Origin: Flavobacterium piscinae
GTDB taxonomy: Bacteria; Bacteroidota; Bacteroidia; Flavobacteriales; Flavobacteriaceae
DNA: 64,000 nt
Direction of reading: 5' to 3'
Assembly (NCBI RefSeq): GCF_004122145.1
Contig: NZ_SBKQ01000007.1
Span: 62,001-126,000 of the forward strand
Position numbers and translations under genes: made by a program. Under the pieces are notes generated by a model that was not told the DNA's origin, did not search any database, and saw only the letters and a list, made by a program, of their open reading frames with translations. Below are positions 26,450 to 36,756 of this stretch, piece by piece (position 1 is the first letter of the stretch; each line of letters starts with the position of its first letter).

Positions 26450-27460
26450 TTACTTTATGTCAACTAATTCAGTGTTAAAAATAAGAGTTGCTTTAGCCGG
26501 AATCACCGGTGGTCTTCCCTCTGCACCATAGGCTAACCAATACGGAATAATTAATTTGGCTTTGGCTCCTTTGTTGAGTAGAGCGATGCCTTCTTCCCAT
26601 CCCGGAATTACCATTCGGTTGCCAAGTTTAAAATCGATTGGTTGATTTCGGTCGTAGGAACTGTCAAATTTTTTACCGTCAGACAGTTCTCCAATATAGT
26701 GCACAGAAACATTGTTTCCGGGCATAGCTTTTGCTCCTGTTCCTTCGCTTTCCATAATGTAAGCTAAACCGGATGGAAGAATCGTTGCTTTTGGGAAAGT
26801 CTTTTTCACATATTCATTGAATTTCACCTTCTCTGCTTTTAATTCTTCTTCTTTTTTCTTTTTCTTTGCTTCTTCTAAAGCCAATCTGCTTTCAAAAACT
26901 TTTGGTGCATCAAATTTTTTAGCAGCATCCCCAATTCTGATGATTTTAACTTTATCCATCACATCATTTTGAGCGATCGCATTCACCACCTCTTGTCCTT
27001 CAACAACACTTCCAAAAACGGTGTGTTTACCGTCTAAATGAGGAGTTGGCACATGTGTAATAAAAAACTGTGATCCATTGGTTCCTTTACCGGCATTTGC
27101 CATAGAAAGAATTCCGGGACGATCGTGTTTTAAATCGGTAATTTCATCGGCAAATTTATAACCCGGTCCACTCGTTCCGGTTCCTGTTGGATCGCCTCCT
27201 TGAATCATAAAATTTGCAATAACTCGATGAAATTTTAATCCGTCAAAATAAGGTTTCCCTTTAAGGTTTTCCGAAACTTCTTTATTTGTACCTTCCGCTA
27301 AGGAAACAAAATTGGCTACTGTAATAGGTGCTTTTTCATATTCTAATTTAAGAAGGATTTTGCCTTTCAAAGTTTGAATTTCAGCATAAAGACCATTCTC
27401 CTTTTGAGCAAATGTGCTCATGGATATGGCAAAAACGATAATTGTAACTAACTTTTTCAT
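26450..27460 (-). CDS. Cyclophilin-FKBP fusion peptidyl-prolyl isomerase
   Basis: This 336-residue secreted isomerase has a signal peptide ([19 protein letters not shown]), a cyclophilin domain (about 25-185; [26 protein letters not shown] and [11 protein letters not shown]), a charged helical linker ([13 protein letters not shown]), and a C-terminal FKBP domain (about 235-336; [37 protein letters not shown]). The cyclophilin half has the catalytic Arg in FHRV. It is a tandem relative of the upstream lipoprotein gene and is periplasmic, presumably folding exported proteins. Confidence 0.93.
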   Translation of the reverse strand: MKKLVTIIVFAISMSTFAQKENGLYAEIQTLKGKILLKLEYEKAPITVANFVSLAEGTNKEVSENLKGKPYFDGLKFHRVIANFMIQGGDPTGTGTSGPGYKFADEITDLKHDRPGILSMANAGKGTNGSQFFITHVPTPHLDGKHTVFGSVVEGQEVVNAIAQNDVMDKVKIIRIGDAAKKFDAPKVFESRLALEEAKKKKKEEELKAEKVKFNEYVKKTFPKATILPSGLAYIMESEGTGAKAMPGNNVSVHYIGELSDGKKFDSSYDRNQPIDFKLGNRMVIPGWEEGIALLNKGAKAKLIIPYWLAYGAEGRPPVIPAKATLIFNTELVDIK

Positions 27461-27469
27461 ACTTAATAA

Positions 27470-28597
27470 TTATTGATTTGGTATATTTTCTAAAAGTTCT
27501 AATTCAAAAATTAAATTGGTATTAGGAGGAATAACTCCACCGGCACCAGCCTCTCCATACCCAAGATGAGAAGGGATAAATAAAACCGCTTTATCACCAA
27601 TACTCATTTTTTCTAATCCTTCCAAGAAACCGGGAATTAATCCAGTTTTATTTCCGTATTGAAATGGAAAAGGCACATAAGCTTTTGCATCGGCTTTTTG
27701 CTGATTGAATTTTCCAAATGCTTTGGATAGATCTTCATAACTGGAATCGAACAATTCACCACTTTCAAAAAATCCGGCATAGTGAACGTACACAGTTGAA
27801 CCAACAGCCGGTTTTATGCCTTTCCCTTTTTGATAAATGGTATACTGCAATCCGTTTGCCGTTTTTTGTGCATTTTTTTTCTGCTCTTCAAAAAAGGCTA
27901 CTTTTGTATCAATGACATCTTTATATTGAGCTAAAAATTCTGCTTTTTCAGCAGCTGCTTTTTCTTCAGCTTTTTTTCTATTTTCGGCTTCTACTTTTAA
28001 ACGATCGTTAAATACTTTTACGGCATCAAATTTTTTAGCCGCTTCGCCATTTCTTACAATTTTTATTGACTCCATTACATCTGAAGCCACAATGGCATTC
28101 ACCACTTCCTGACCTTCTTTAACTTTTCCGAAAACAGTATGTCTCCCATCTAAAAATTTGGTTTCCACATGTGTGATAAAAAACTGAGAACCATTTGTAC
28201 CCGGACCCGCGTTGGCCATTGACAAGATTCCGGGTCCGTCATGAGACAAATCGGTAATTTCATCCATAAAATTATAACCAGGACCACCACTTCCGTTTCC
28301 GGCAGGATCACCTCCTTGAATCATAAAATTTGCTTCTACTCTGTGAAATGTTAAACCATCATAAAAAGGCACTCCTTTTTTAGCATTATCGGTTACATGT
28401 TCATTGGTTCCCTCTGCCAACGAAATAAAGTTGGCTACGGTGATGGGCGTTTTTTCATATTCTAATTGGGTAATAATATCACCTTTGTTGGTTTTTATCA
28501 CTGCAAAAATACCATCACCTAAATGGTCATAATCTTTTCCGCAAGAGGCTAAAAATAAAGCCGTTATACTTAAAACCAGAAATTTTACTTTTTTCAT
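27470..28597 (-). CDS. Cyclophilin-FKBP fusion lipoprotein
   Basis: The 375-residue product starts with a lipobox (LFLASC, Cys near 19), a cyclophilin domain ([24 protein letters not shown]), an Ala/Lys/Glu-rich coiled linker, and an FKBP domain (VYVHYAGFFESGELFDSS, IPGFLEGLEKM, YGEAGAGGVIPPN). The FKBP loop holds an insert (SKAFGKFNQQKADAKAYVP) that the neighbour lacks. I chose ATG 28597 over 28639 so that the signal peptide is at the start. It lies nine bases from the next PPIase gene, consistent with a duplication. Confidence 0.92.
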   Translation of the reverse strand: MKKVKFLVLSITALFLASCGKDYDHLGDGIFAVIKTNKGDIITQLEYEKTPITVANFISLAEGTNEHVTDNAKKGVPFYDGLTFHRVEANFMIQGGDPAGNGSGGPGYNFMDEITDLSHDGPGILSMANAGPGTNGSQFFITHVETKFLDGRHTVFGKVKEGQEVVNAIVASDVMESIKIVRNGEAAKKFDAVKVFNDRLKVEAENRKKAEEKAAAEKAEFLAQYKDVIDTKVAFFEEQKKNAQKTANGLQYTIYQKGKGIKPAVGSTVYVHYAGFFESGELFDSSYEDLSKAFGKFNQQKADAKAYVPFPFQYGNKTGLIPGFLEGLEKMSIGDKAVLFIPSHLGYGEAGAGGVIPPNTNLIFELELLENIPNQ

Positions 28598-28613
28598 TTT
28601 ACTATTTACTTGT

Positions 28614-29204
28614 TTATTGCTTGTTAGAATTATTTTCATTTTTAATTTTTTTTAAGTCCGTTTCCTTTTTAAAATCGATTAATGTAACCGTGCACATGAT
28701 AGGAACGTTAGGTCCTATTCGGTTTTTATCACCCAAATAACCATAAGCCATATGAGAGGGAAATAAAAATGTTACCTTTTCATTTTTACGCATCAATTTG
28801 ATAGCGTCTCTCAAACCAATCATAATTTCTTGTTTATCGACCAAGTAATCTTGCGGACGAAGTTCCAAAGCGGTATAAATCACATTTCCTTTTAAATCAT
28901 TTATTTCATATTCAAAAAATGCTACATCTCCCCTTTTAGGTCTGAGTGTATCGGTTTCATTTTTTATTTCATATGTGTACCAATAGCCTTTTTTGGATGC
29001 CAAATACTCTTTAGTTGGATTGCTTTTAATGATTGAGTCTATCTGTTTTTCTTCATAAGCTACCAGCTTTTTGTTGCGAACAATCGATTCTTTTATGAAA
29101 CTTCCCGACGATTGTTGAATGGGTCGTCTTGCTTCCGTGTCTTGGCAACCGATAGCGAATAACATGCCAAAAAAAAGTAAACTATAAAAAATTTTTGCTT
29201 TCAT
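28614..29204 (-). CDS. gldI: Gliding-motility lipoprotein GldI, FKBP-type PPIase
   Basis: This 196-residue lipoprotein (lipobox FAIGC, Cys near 20) has a single FKBP-type domain with the GDVAFFEYEINDLKGNVIY, IMIGLRDAIKLM and FLFPSHMAYGYLGD segments. Its size and sequence fit GldI, required for gliding motility in Flavobacterium johnsoniae and associated with type IX secretion. Its ATG overlaps the stop of the DHH phosphoesterase gene by one base (TAATG), so translation is coupled. The active-site aromatic residues are only partly kept. Confidence 0.9.
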   Translation of the reverse strand: MKAKIFYSLLFFGMLFAIGCQDTEARRPIQQSSGSFIKESIVRNKKLVAYEEKQIDSIIKSNPTKEYLASKKGYWYTYEIKNETDTLRPKRGDVAFFEYEINDLKGNVIYTALELRPQDYLVDKQEIMIGLRDAIKLMRKNEKVTFLFPSHMAYGYLGDKNRIGPNVPIMCTVTLIDFKKETDLKKIKNENNSNKQ

Positions 29205-30217
29205 TAGAATTTTAATTTCGGATGATTCTTTACTACATTTTCAAATTGTTTGATTGTGTCTTCCATTGACAACATTGATTTTCCACCGGCCGCATTATTG
29301 TGACCACCACCATTAAAATGCTCTCTAGAAAGCTGATTAACATCGAAATCCCCCAAAGAACGCAATGATATTTTAATGATTCCTTCTTCTTTATTTTCAA
29401 TAAAAATGGCCGTAAAGATTACATCTTTAATAGACAAACCGTAATTTACTATTCCTTCAGTATCTCCTTTTTTGTAGTTAAAAAGATCTAATTCCTCTTG
29501 TGTTAAAGTAATGTAAGATGTTTTATGGTCTTTTATAACCCGTAAATTTTGTAGAGCTTTTCCCAACAATTGTAAACTCTCATAGGTATTGTTATTGAAA
29601 AGCAGATTGTGGATTTCGGTATTTTCAATTCCCAAATCGATTAAATCAGCTACAATTCGATGAGTTTTTCCGGTTGTTTTTGGAAATTTAAACGACCCGG
29701 AATCGGTTACTATTCCGGTGTAAATGCAGGTTGCAATAGTTTTATCAAGGTAGTTTCCATTGCCAAAAGATTTTATAAAATCATAAATCATTTCACAAGT
29801 AGAACCATAACGAGTGTCTGAAAAAGTTACCTTGGCATAGGTGTCAGGTGCTTGATGGTGATCAATCATAATTAAAGGCACTTGTAATGTATTTAATACA
29901 TTCTCCATTTCACCGGTGCGGTGTAAAGCATTAAAATCGAGTGTGAAAATTAATTCTGCTTTTTCGAGTATGTTTTTTGTTCCGTTTCTGTCTTTTTCAT
30001 AAATTAAGACATTTTGAGATTCGGGCAACCATGCCAAAAAATCAGGAAATTCATTTGGAGAAATAACAACCGGTTGATGGTTTAATTTTTTTAGAAAATG
30101 ATATAATGCTAATGTTGATCCCATGGCATCTCCATCTGGATTTCTATGCGGAATTATGGCAATTTTTTTTGAACTCTGAAGCAGTTTTTTGGCTTCGATA
30201 ATAAGATTTTCTTCCAT
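29204..30217 (-). CDS. nrnA: DHH-family phosphoesterase, NrnA-like
   Basis: The 337-residue protein has the DHH domain with HRNPDGDAMGSTLAL near residue 24, an acidic LDFNALHRTG motif, and the name-giving MIDHHQAP motif near 118. A DHHA1 domain ends with FNGGGHNNAAGG near 315. NrnA-type enzymes degrade nanoRNA and can dephosphorylate pAp; other substrates such as cyclic dinucleotides are possible. It is first in the operon with gldI and two PPIase genes. Cytosolic. Confidence 0.88.
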   Translation of the reverse strand: MEENLIIEAKKLLQSSKKIAIIPHRNPDGDAMGSTLALYHFLKKLNHQPVVISPNEFPDFLAWLPESQNVLIYEKDRNGTKNILEKAELIFTLDFNALHRTGEMENVLNTLQVPLIMIDHHQAPDTYAKVTFSDTRYGSTCEMIYDFIKSFGNGNYLDKTIATCIYTGIVTDSGSFKFPKTTGKTHRIVADLIDLGIENTEIHNLLFNNNTYESLQLLGKALQNLRVIKDHKTSYITLTQEELDLFNYKKGDTEGIVNYGLSIKDVIFTAIFIENKEEGIIKISLRSLGDFDVNQLSREHFNGGGHNNAAGGKSMLSMEDTIKQFENVVKNHPKLKF

Positions 30218-30223
30218 AGGATG

Positions 30224-30231
30224 CGAAGTTA
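30224..30231 (-). promoter_or_regulatory. TAACTTCG -7-like box for nrnA-gldI operon
   Basis: One mismatch from TAnnTTTG, this minus-strand box ends six bases before the ATG at 30217, so a leaderless transcript is possible. Confidence 0.35.
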
Positions 30232-30267
30232 CTTTTTTTCTTTCAATAACGAAAAAATAGCCTGAAA

Positions 30268-31515
30268 TTATAAATTTTCGAATGTCGATTTTTTGAATTT
30301 ATTATAAATTTTTCCTTTTACTCCGTCAATCATTTGGGTTGAATAAATACCCTTCCTACCCGAAAAAAGATAGGAAATCAGACAAGCGATGCCGAGAAAC
30401 AATCCGGATTCAATGCCAAATAGTTCCATTCCCATTACAGTGCAAGCAATCGGCGTTTGAGTTGCTCCTGAAAAAACGGCAACAAATCCCATTCCTGCTA
30501 AAAGTGCAGTAGGTAAAGGAATGTAAAAGGATAAAAAACTTCCTAATGTTGCTCCTACAAAAAACAATGGTGTAACTTCACCACCTTTAAAGCCTGCCCC
30601 CAAAGTAAAACCGGTAAATAAAATTTTCAACAAGAAAACATACCCCAATTGCTGTGTTTGAAATGAATCAACAATTGTTGGTATTCCTAATCCGATAAAC
30701 TGAGTTGTTCCCATCAAAATAATGGCAAATGCAATAACACTTCCTCCCACAATTGGTCGTAATGGTGGAAATGTAATGTATTTTGCAAACATATTCCCCC
30801 ACCAATGCGTGCTTTTAGAAAATAACATTGCTGCAAAGCCAAATGGAATGCCCACCAACAAAGTCCATAGTACCATTTTAAAAGAAATTGCAGGGATAAA
30901 AGGTATTGAGTAATGTGTATGCTTTACCGGTAAAAACTCTACCGTGTAATAAGCAATAAAAGCCACTAAAAATGTGGGGAATACAATTTTAAAATTTATT
31001 TTACTGAAGAAAAGTACCTCGATAGCAAAAATTGCTCCGGCTAAAGGCGTTCCAAAAACAGAAGCAAACCCTGCACTAATGCCGCAAATTAATATTATTT
31101 TTCTATCTTCTTTATCTAAAGAAAAGAGATTTGTAAATTGGTCTGCAATACTAGTACTCATTTGAATTGCTGTACCTTCTCTACCGGCAGAACCCCCAAA
31201 AAGATGAGTAATTAGGGTACCTAGAAGTACCATTGGAGCCATCCTGAAAGGTATTTTCTTTCGAGGATTGGAATATTCTTCTAAAATTAAATTGTTTCCT
31301 TCAACCACCCTTTTACCGAATTTATAATAACCATATCCTATAAAGAGTCCGCCAAAAGGCAAAAAGTAAATTATCCATTGGTTAATTTCTCTATAGTCAG
31401 TTACTAATTCCAAGCTATATAAAAATAAACCCGAGGTAAAACCGGAGATAATTCCGATAATTACTGCAAGAAACGTCCATTTAAAAAAGAATTTTAATGT
31501 AGATTTTAAAAGCAT
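30268..31515 (-). CDS. ClC-family chloride channel or antiporter
   Basis: This 415-residue integral membrane protein shows the ClC signatures: GGSAGREGT (selectivity filter with the gating-type Glu), GFKGGEVTPLFFVGA, and GATQTPIACTVMGME near the end. About ten to eleven membrane helices are visible. It lacks cytoplasmic CBS domains. The gating Glu suggests chloride/proton exchange rather than passive conductance, from family knowledge. It has its own promoter region and faces the hybrid kinase gene divergently. Confidence 0.93.
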   Translation of the reverse strand: MLLKSTLKFFFKWTFLAVIIGIISGFTSGLFLYSLELVTDYREINQWIIYFLPFGGLFIGYGYYKFGKRVVEGNNLILEEYSNPRKKIPFRMAPMVLLGTLITHLFGGSAGREGTAIQMSTSIADQFTNLFSLDKEDRKIILICGISAGFASVFGTPLAGAIFAIEVLFFSKINFKIVFPTFLVAFIAYYTVEFLPVKHTHYSIPFIPAISFKMVLWTLLVGIPFGFAAMLFSKSTHWWGNMFAKYITFPPLRPIVGGSVIAFAIILMGTTQFIGLGIPTIVDSFQTQQLGYVFLLKILFTGFTLGAGFKGGEVTPLFFVGATLGSFLSFYIPLPTALLAGMGFVAVFSGATQTPIACTVMGMELFGIESGLFLGIACLISYLFSGRKGIYSTQMIDGVKGKIYNKFKKSTFENL

Positions 31516-31532
31516 TGGTTTTTATAACTTTC

Positions 31533-31540
31533 CAAAAATA
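31533..31540 (-). promoter_or_regulatory. TATTTTTG -7 box for the ClC gene
   Basis: A minus-strand TAnnTTTG match 17 bases before the ATG at 31515. No -33 TTG is seen at the normal distance. Confidence 0.45.
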
Positions 31541-31661
31541 ATGAAATTATCAGATTTTTTGTTGATATTTAAATAGATTAAAAACTACAAAAAAGTTTGA
31601 AAATTAAATAATATTGTTATTTTTAACCTCAATTAAAAAGAACCAAACCAAATACCATACA

Positions 31662-34600
31662 ATGCCCCATATAATTAAATTATGGATATTGCCATTTTTA
31701 AATCTTTTTAAAGTTGTAAAAGAAATAGCATCCTCTAAATTTAACTTGAAAGTTCCCTATTTTCTAAATCTTTCATCTACATCAATAAGTAAAGATTGGC
31801 TTTTTGTAATTGTCTTTGTGCTTTTCCTTTTCACCATTTCTTATTTAGTTTTTAGAAGAAACCTAGCTTATAACAAAAATTTTGTGAGAGATTTTTCTGA
31901 GACAGAATTTTCTAAATCAGAATATCAAAAATATTTTTTATCGCTTTCTATCATCATACCCTTTGTTGAAATTGTATTGAATGTATTTGAATTGAGAAAT
32001 AAGCCGATGGTATTTTCAAATTTAGTATTTGGAGTAATCTTTTTAGGCATTTATTTTTTAAGTAAAATAAGTAGTGTTTTATTTAACTTATTGCCTCGCC
32101 TATTTATTTTCTTTTATCTCGTTTATGTATCAATCGTAATAAAAAATCTAGTTTACTACGATCCGATGGAATTAATAACCTTTTCTGCTTTATTAACTTT
32201 AATCTTTTTTTCGTATAATGTTTTTAAAAAAATTAAGCATTACTGGTTTTTTATAAGTTCATTGTTTGTCATTTTTCTACTACTTTTAATTACCGGAAAA
32301 TTAGTTTTTGAAATTGGAGTAATTTGTATAATAAGTTTTTTATTAATTGTAATTTTAAATCATGTTAGACATACTTCAATATTAAATACTAAAGACAAAT
32401 TTTTATTTGCTAATGAAATTGTAAATAAAGGGAACTCGCTTGTTATTGCCACAAAAAAGAACGGAGAATTAACCTATTGTAGCGAAAATATACAAGGCAT
32501 TTTAGGTTATCAAGTGGAGGAAGTCTTGGGAATGGGATTTTGGCAATTAACAGAAGACCCTGAATTTATTGGAGAAGATTATCATCAAGATTACCAAAGA
32601 GATCGAGTTTATAAACGAAAACTTAAGTGTAAAAATGGTAAATATAAATTTATTCAATGGGTAGACAAAGAATTTGGTGATGATTTATTTGTTGGGATTG
32701 GAATCGACGTTACCGAACAAATAAACATAGAAAACCAATATAAAAATCTTGTTGAAACAGCCACTGATTTAATTTTTGAAACAGATAATCTTGGAAAATT
32801 TACTTACATCAATTCCTTTTCGTGTGAATTACTTGAATATGATTTGGGTGAATTGATGAAATTAAATTTTGGACAATTAATAAAGGAAGATTATCGAGAA
32901 AAAATAGTCTCTTACTATATTGAAGAATTTAAAGAAAGTGGTAGTTCAAGGCTGATGGAATTTCCCATTTTAAAAAAATCAGGCGAAGAAGTTTGGATTT
33001 CACAAAAAGTAACCGTTAAAAAAAATGATTCAGGTGAAATTATTGGCTATTCCGGTATTGCAAGAGATATTACATTAATACGAAATTTAGAGATTGAAAG
33101 AAATCAAAGGCAGGATAAAATAAAAAAATACAACAATGCTTTAACAAAATTGTCTACAACAAGTTTTGCAAAATATGATAGCATTGTATCCATAATAAAA
33201 GTAGTTTCTGAAAATGTTTCTAAATCTTCCGGAATTCAACGTATAAGTTTTTGGAATTATTTTCCTGATCGAATTGAATGTGTAAACTTATTTGAACTCA
33301 AAGACTATAAACACTCTAATCATTTGGTCATTAAAAAGAAAGATTATCCAATCTACTTTGAATCCATCGAAAAAGAGCAAATTATTATTGCTTCTGACGT
33401 AAATTTACAAAAAGAAACTTCAGAGTTTATTGATAATTATTTCTTAGAAAATAATATAAAATCGTTATTGGATTATCCCGTTTTTATTGATGGAAAATTG
33501 TCAGGAATTATTTGTTTTGAAACCACTCATTCAAAAAGATACTGGGATAACGAAGATATAAATTTTACCCGATCAGTTTCTGAAATTATTACCTTAGGTT
33601 TTGAAACAATTAAAAGAAAACAAATTGAAGATAATTTAATTTATAAAAGTGATTTATTAACCGCAGTGACCAAAATTTCTGAAAAAATATTGGTTTCAAA
33701 AGATACCTTTAAAGATTTTGATGAAATATTAGCTACCCTTGGAGATGCTACAAAAGCAGACAGAGTGTATTATTTTGAAGCGGTTGAAGAAAATAGAACA
33801 ATATCGCAAAAATTTGAATGGGTAAAAGGACAAATTGAACCACAAATTGAAAATCCTGACTTACAAAATGTTCCTTATGAAATGTTTTTAGATATCGTTA
33901 TTCCTTTAAAATCAAGTAAAGTATACAACAAACTTGTGAAAAATATGTTCGAGAGTGAGTTTAAAGAACTTATGAAATCACAAGACATATTATCGGTTCT
34001 CATTTTTCCAATTCAAGTTAAAAACAAACTTGTAGGTGCCATAGGATTTGATGATTGTACCAATGAAAGAGTATGGTCAGAAGATGAAATAAATATTCTC
34101 CAATCGTTAATGAATAATATTTCTTCTGCTATTGAAAGAGGTTTAAATGAAAGCTTAATTTATAGTAGTGAAGAACGTTTCAGATTGTTGGCCGATAATA
34201 TTCCGGGAACAATTTATTTATCTAAATACGATTCTAAATTTACCAAAATTTATCTGAACGATGAAATCCAAAAATTGTCAGGTTATTCTAAAGATGTATT
34301 TTTAAATAATGAAATATCATATTTAGATATTATACATCCTGATGATCGAGAAAGAGTGATAAAAGATCAGAAATATGCCTTAGAAAACAATCAAAAAATA
34401 CATTTTATTTATCGAATTATTCATAAAGATGAGCGAATTGTTTGGGTAGAAGAATTTGGTGATGTAATTACAAAAAACAACCAAGTAGAATTTATTGAAG
34501 GAATTTTTATTGATATCACAGAACGTAAACTACAAGAAGCAGCCATCAAAGAAAAAGAAATGGCCATTGCTGCTAATAAAGCTAAATCTGAATTTTTGGC

Positions 34601-35714
34601 CAATATGAGTCATGAAATTAGAACACCATTAAACGGTATTATTGGATTTACAGATTTATTAATGAACTCCGATTTAGAAAAGGGACAAGCTAAATACATG
34701 AAAACCGTCAACCAATCAGCTAAGTCATTGATGAGCGTGATTAATGATATCTTAGATTTTTCTAAAATTGAGTCCGGTAACCTTGAACTGGTAATTGAAG
34801 AAACCAAACTAAAAGATTTAGCAATCGAAGTAATCGATACCATTCGTTTTGAAGCCATTCAAAAGAAAATTGATGTAGATGTGCATGTAAACGCTGATGT
34901 CCCTAAAACGGTTTGGATTGATGCAGTTCGTTTAAAGCAAATTTTAATCAATCTTCTCGGAAATGCTGTAAAATTTACTTCCAACGGAAAAGTGAAACTA
35001 AAAATTGAAGTGATTGATAGAATTACTTCGCATCAAACCCGACTTCGTTTTTCTGTAATTGATACCGGAATAGGAATTAGACGAGAAAATCAAGCGAAAA
35101 TTTTTGAAGCATTTTCACAAGAAGATAGTTCAACAACAAGACAATATGGCGGTACCGGATTAGGCTTAAGTATTTCAAACAAATTACTGGCTTTAATGAA
35201 CAGTAAATTGGAATTAATTAGTGAACCTAATGTAGGAAGCTCTTTTTATTTTGATGTCGACGTTCAGTCATCGAGCAAAGAAAAAATTTCAAATCTTAAT
35301 CTTTTAAAAGTGGATGAAGAATTTGTATATCAAAATTTTGATGCTCTTCGTGTATTAATTGTGGAAGACAACAACATCAATTCTTTGCTGGCAAAAACCT
35401 TAATAAAAAAGATTCTACCTAATTCAAAAATTACAACCGTTTCCAATGGTCAAGAAGCCATAGAAAAATTTGAGGTCGAACAATTTGATATTATCTTCAT
35501 GGATATTCAAATGCCTTTGATGAACGGTTACGAAGCAACCAAAGTAATTCGAACAATGGATCATGGAAAAACTATTCCTATTATCGCTTTAACGGCCGGA
35601 ACAGTTATTGGTGAAAAAGAAAAATGCCTAGAAATAGGGATGAATGACTATGTATCAAAACCAATAGTTAAAGGAAGTTTGGAAGAAGTAATCGCAAAAT
35701 GGACTTCTTCTTAA
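31662..35714 (+). CDS. Hybrid sensor histidine kinase/response regulator with PAS and GAF domains
   Basis: A 1350-residue hybrid kinase. About eight membrane helices fill residues 35-260. Two PAS domains follow (about 265-370, 375-490), then two GAF-like domains (about 515-670, 690-850) and a third PAS domain with C-terminal PAC (about 860-975). HisKA comes next ([13 protein letters not shown], around 1000), then HATPase ([15 protein letters not shown] and GGTGLGLSI), and a C-terminal receiver with VEDNNIN and FMDIQMP. I chose ATG 31662 over TTG 31614. It probably autophosphorylates and passes phosphate within the protein. No dedicated output partner is adjacent. Confidence 0.9.
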   Translation: MPHIIKLWILPFLNLFKVVKEIASSKFNLKVPYFLNLSSTSISKDWLFVIVFVLFLFTISYLVFRRNLAYNKNFVRDFSETEFSKSEYQKYFLSLSIIIPFVEIVLNVFELRNKPMVFSNLVFGVIFLGIYFLSKISSVLFNLLPRLFIFFYLVYVSIVIKNLVYYDPMELITFSALLTLIFFSYNVFKKIKHYWFFISSLFVIFLLLLITGKLVFEIGVICIISFLLIVILNHVRHTSILNTKDKFLFANEIVNKGNSLVIATKKNGELTYCSENIQGILGYQVEEVLGMGFWQLTEDPEFIGEDYHQDYQRDRVYKRKLKCKNGKYKFIQWVDKEFGDDLFVGIGIDVTEQINIENQYKNLVETATDLIFETDNLGKFTYINSFSCELLEYDLGELMKLNFGQLIKEDYREKIVSYYIEEFKESGSSRLMEFPILKKSGEEVWISQKVTVKKNDSGEIIGYSGIARDITLIRNLEIERNQRQDKIKKYNNALTKLSTTSFAKYDSIVSIIKVVSENVSKSSGIQRISFWNYFPDRIECVNLFELKDYKHSNHLVIKKKDYPIYFESIEKEQIIIASDVNLQKETSEFIDNYFLENNIKSLLDYPVFIDGKLSGIICFETTHSKRYWDNEDINFTRSVSEIITLGFETIKRKQIEDNLIYKSDLLTAVTKISEKILVSKDTFKDFDEILATLGDATKADRVYYFEAVEENRTISQKFEWVKGQIEPQIENPDLQNVPYEMFLDIVIPLKSSKVYNKLVKNMFESEFKELMKSQDILSVLIFPIQVKNKLVGAIGFDDCTNERVWSEDEINILQSLMNNISSAIERGLNESLIYSSEERFRLLADNIPGTIYLSKYDSKFTKIYLNDEIQKLSGYSKDVFLNNEISYLDIIHPDDRERVIKDQKYALENNQKIHFIYRIIHKDERIVWVEEFGDVITKNNQVEFIEGIFIDITERKLQEAAIKEKEMAIAANKAKSEFLANMSHEIRTPLNGIIGFTDLLMNSDLEKGQAKYMKTVNQSAKSLMSVINDILDFSKIESGNLELVIEETKLKDLAIEVIDTIRFEAIQKKIDVDVHVNADVPKTVWIDAVRLKQILINLLGNAVKFTSNGKVKLKIEVIDRITSHQTRLRFSVIDTGIGIRRENQAKIFEAFSQEDSSTTRQYGGTGLGLSISNKLLALMNSKLELISEPNVGSSFYFDVDVQSSSKEKISNLNLLKVDEEFVYQNFDALRVLIVEDNNINSLLAKTLIKKILPNSKITTVSNGQEAIEKFEVEQFDIIFMDIQMPLMNGYEATKVIRTMDHGKTIPIIALTAGTVIGEKEKCLEIGMNDYVSKPIVKGSLEEVIAKWTSS

Positions 35715-35749
35715 TTTTTTTGTACTTTTAATTACTAAAATCATAAATT

Positions 35750-36604
35750 ATGAAATGGGAAGGCAGAAGACAAAGCAAAAATGTTGAAGACCGTCGTGGC
35801 ATGGGCAACACCGGAAAAGTGGTTGCCGGTGGAGGATTAATTGGTATTATTTTATTGCTCATTAATATTTTTGGTGGTGAAGGTGCTCAAAACCTTACAC
35901 CTATATTAGAACAATTAAATCAACAACAACAATCATCAGCAACTCCTGCACAGCCTTTGAGTGAAAAAGATGAAAAAATGGGTCAATTTGTGTCAACAGT
36001 TTTAGCCGACACAGAAGATGTTTGGCATAAAATTTTTGAAGAAAACGGTATGACTTACAAAGAACCGGGAATGGTATTATTCAGAGGTTCTGTTCAAACG
36101 GAATGTGGCGGAGCTACATCAGCCTCCGGTCCTTTTTATTGCCCGGCTGACCAAAAAATCTATATGGATTTAGATTTTTTTGATGAATTGCAAACGCGTT
36201 TCGGAGCAAAAGGTGGAGATTATGCCATTGCATATGTTATCGCTCACGAAGTGGGTCATCACGTACAAACCTTATTAGGCACATCCGGAAAAGTAAGACA
36301 ATTGCAGCAAAAGTTAAGCAAAGCGGAAGGAAATAAACTTTCTGTTTCTCTTGAACTACAAGCCGATTTTTATGCCGGTTTATGGACTCATTACAATAGT
36401 AAGTACCTGGAAGAAGGTGATATTGAAGAAGCTCTTAGTGCTGCTCACGCAGTAGGTGATGATGCTATTCAAAAGAAAATGCAAGGTCATGTAGTACCCG
36501 ATTCATTCACACATGGAACTTCTGAACAACGCGTAAAATGGTTTGGCAAAGGATTTAAAACCGGTGATATCCGTCAAGGAGATACTTTTGCTGCATTGAA
36601 TTAA
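35750..36604 (+). CDS. Neutral zinc metallopeptidase (YpfJ/KPN_02809 family)
   Basis: The 284-residue protein starts with the family signature MKWEGRRQSKNVEDRRG, then a transmembrane helix (about 27-48, GGGLIGIILLLINIFGG), a Gln-rich linker, and a zincin domain with HEVGHHVQ (zinc-binding HExxH) and a downstream ELQADFYAGLW motif supplying the third ligand. It is membrane-anchored with the catalytic domain probably outside. Substrates unknown. It lies 35 bases after the hybrid kinase gene. Confidence 0.93.
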   Translation: MKWEGRRQSKNVEDRRGMGNTGKVVAGGGLIGIILLLINIFGGEGAQNLTPILEQLNQQQQSSATPAQPLSEKDEKMGQFVSTVLADTEDVWHKIFEENGMTYKEPGMVLFRGSVQTECGGATSASGPFYCPADQKIYMDLDFFDELQTRFGAKGGDYAIAYVIAHEVGHHVQTLLGTSGKVRQLQQKLSKAEGNKLSVSLELQADFYAGLWTHYNSKYLEEGDIEEALSAAHAVGDDAIQKKMQGHVVPDSFTHGTSEQRVKWFGKGFKTGDIRQGDTFAALN

Positions 36605-36730
36605 TTTCAGTTTTTAAGCATTTTATTGTTCATTCAAAAAATAAATCTTCCCTTTTTTAAAACATTCGTAATTCGTTTTAAATTAGGGATTTTTTATGAA
36701 TTGTTCCCTTAAATATGGGTGACACTTTTA

Positions 36731-36738
36731 TACTTTTG
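36731..36738 (+). promoter_or_regulatory. TACTTTTG -7 box for HMG-CoA synthase gene
   Basis: This exact TAnnTTTG match predicts transcription from about 36743 and supports ATG 36757 rather than the in-frame ATG at 36715, which lies upstream of the box. Confidence 0.6.
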
Positions 36739-36756
36739 TTTTTTAAAAGTACAAAA

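Noticed and set aside
31614-31661. Upstream TTG start of the hybrid kinase
   Set aside because: ATG 31662 is more likely. The earlier codons are polar and rich in Lys/Asn, and no distinct promoter lies far enough upstream.
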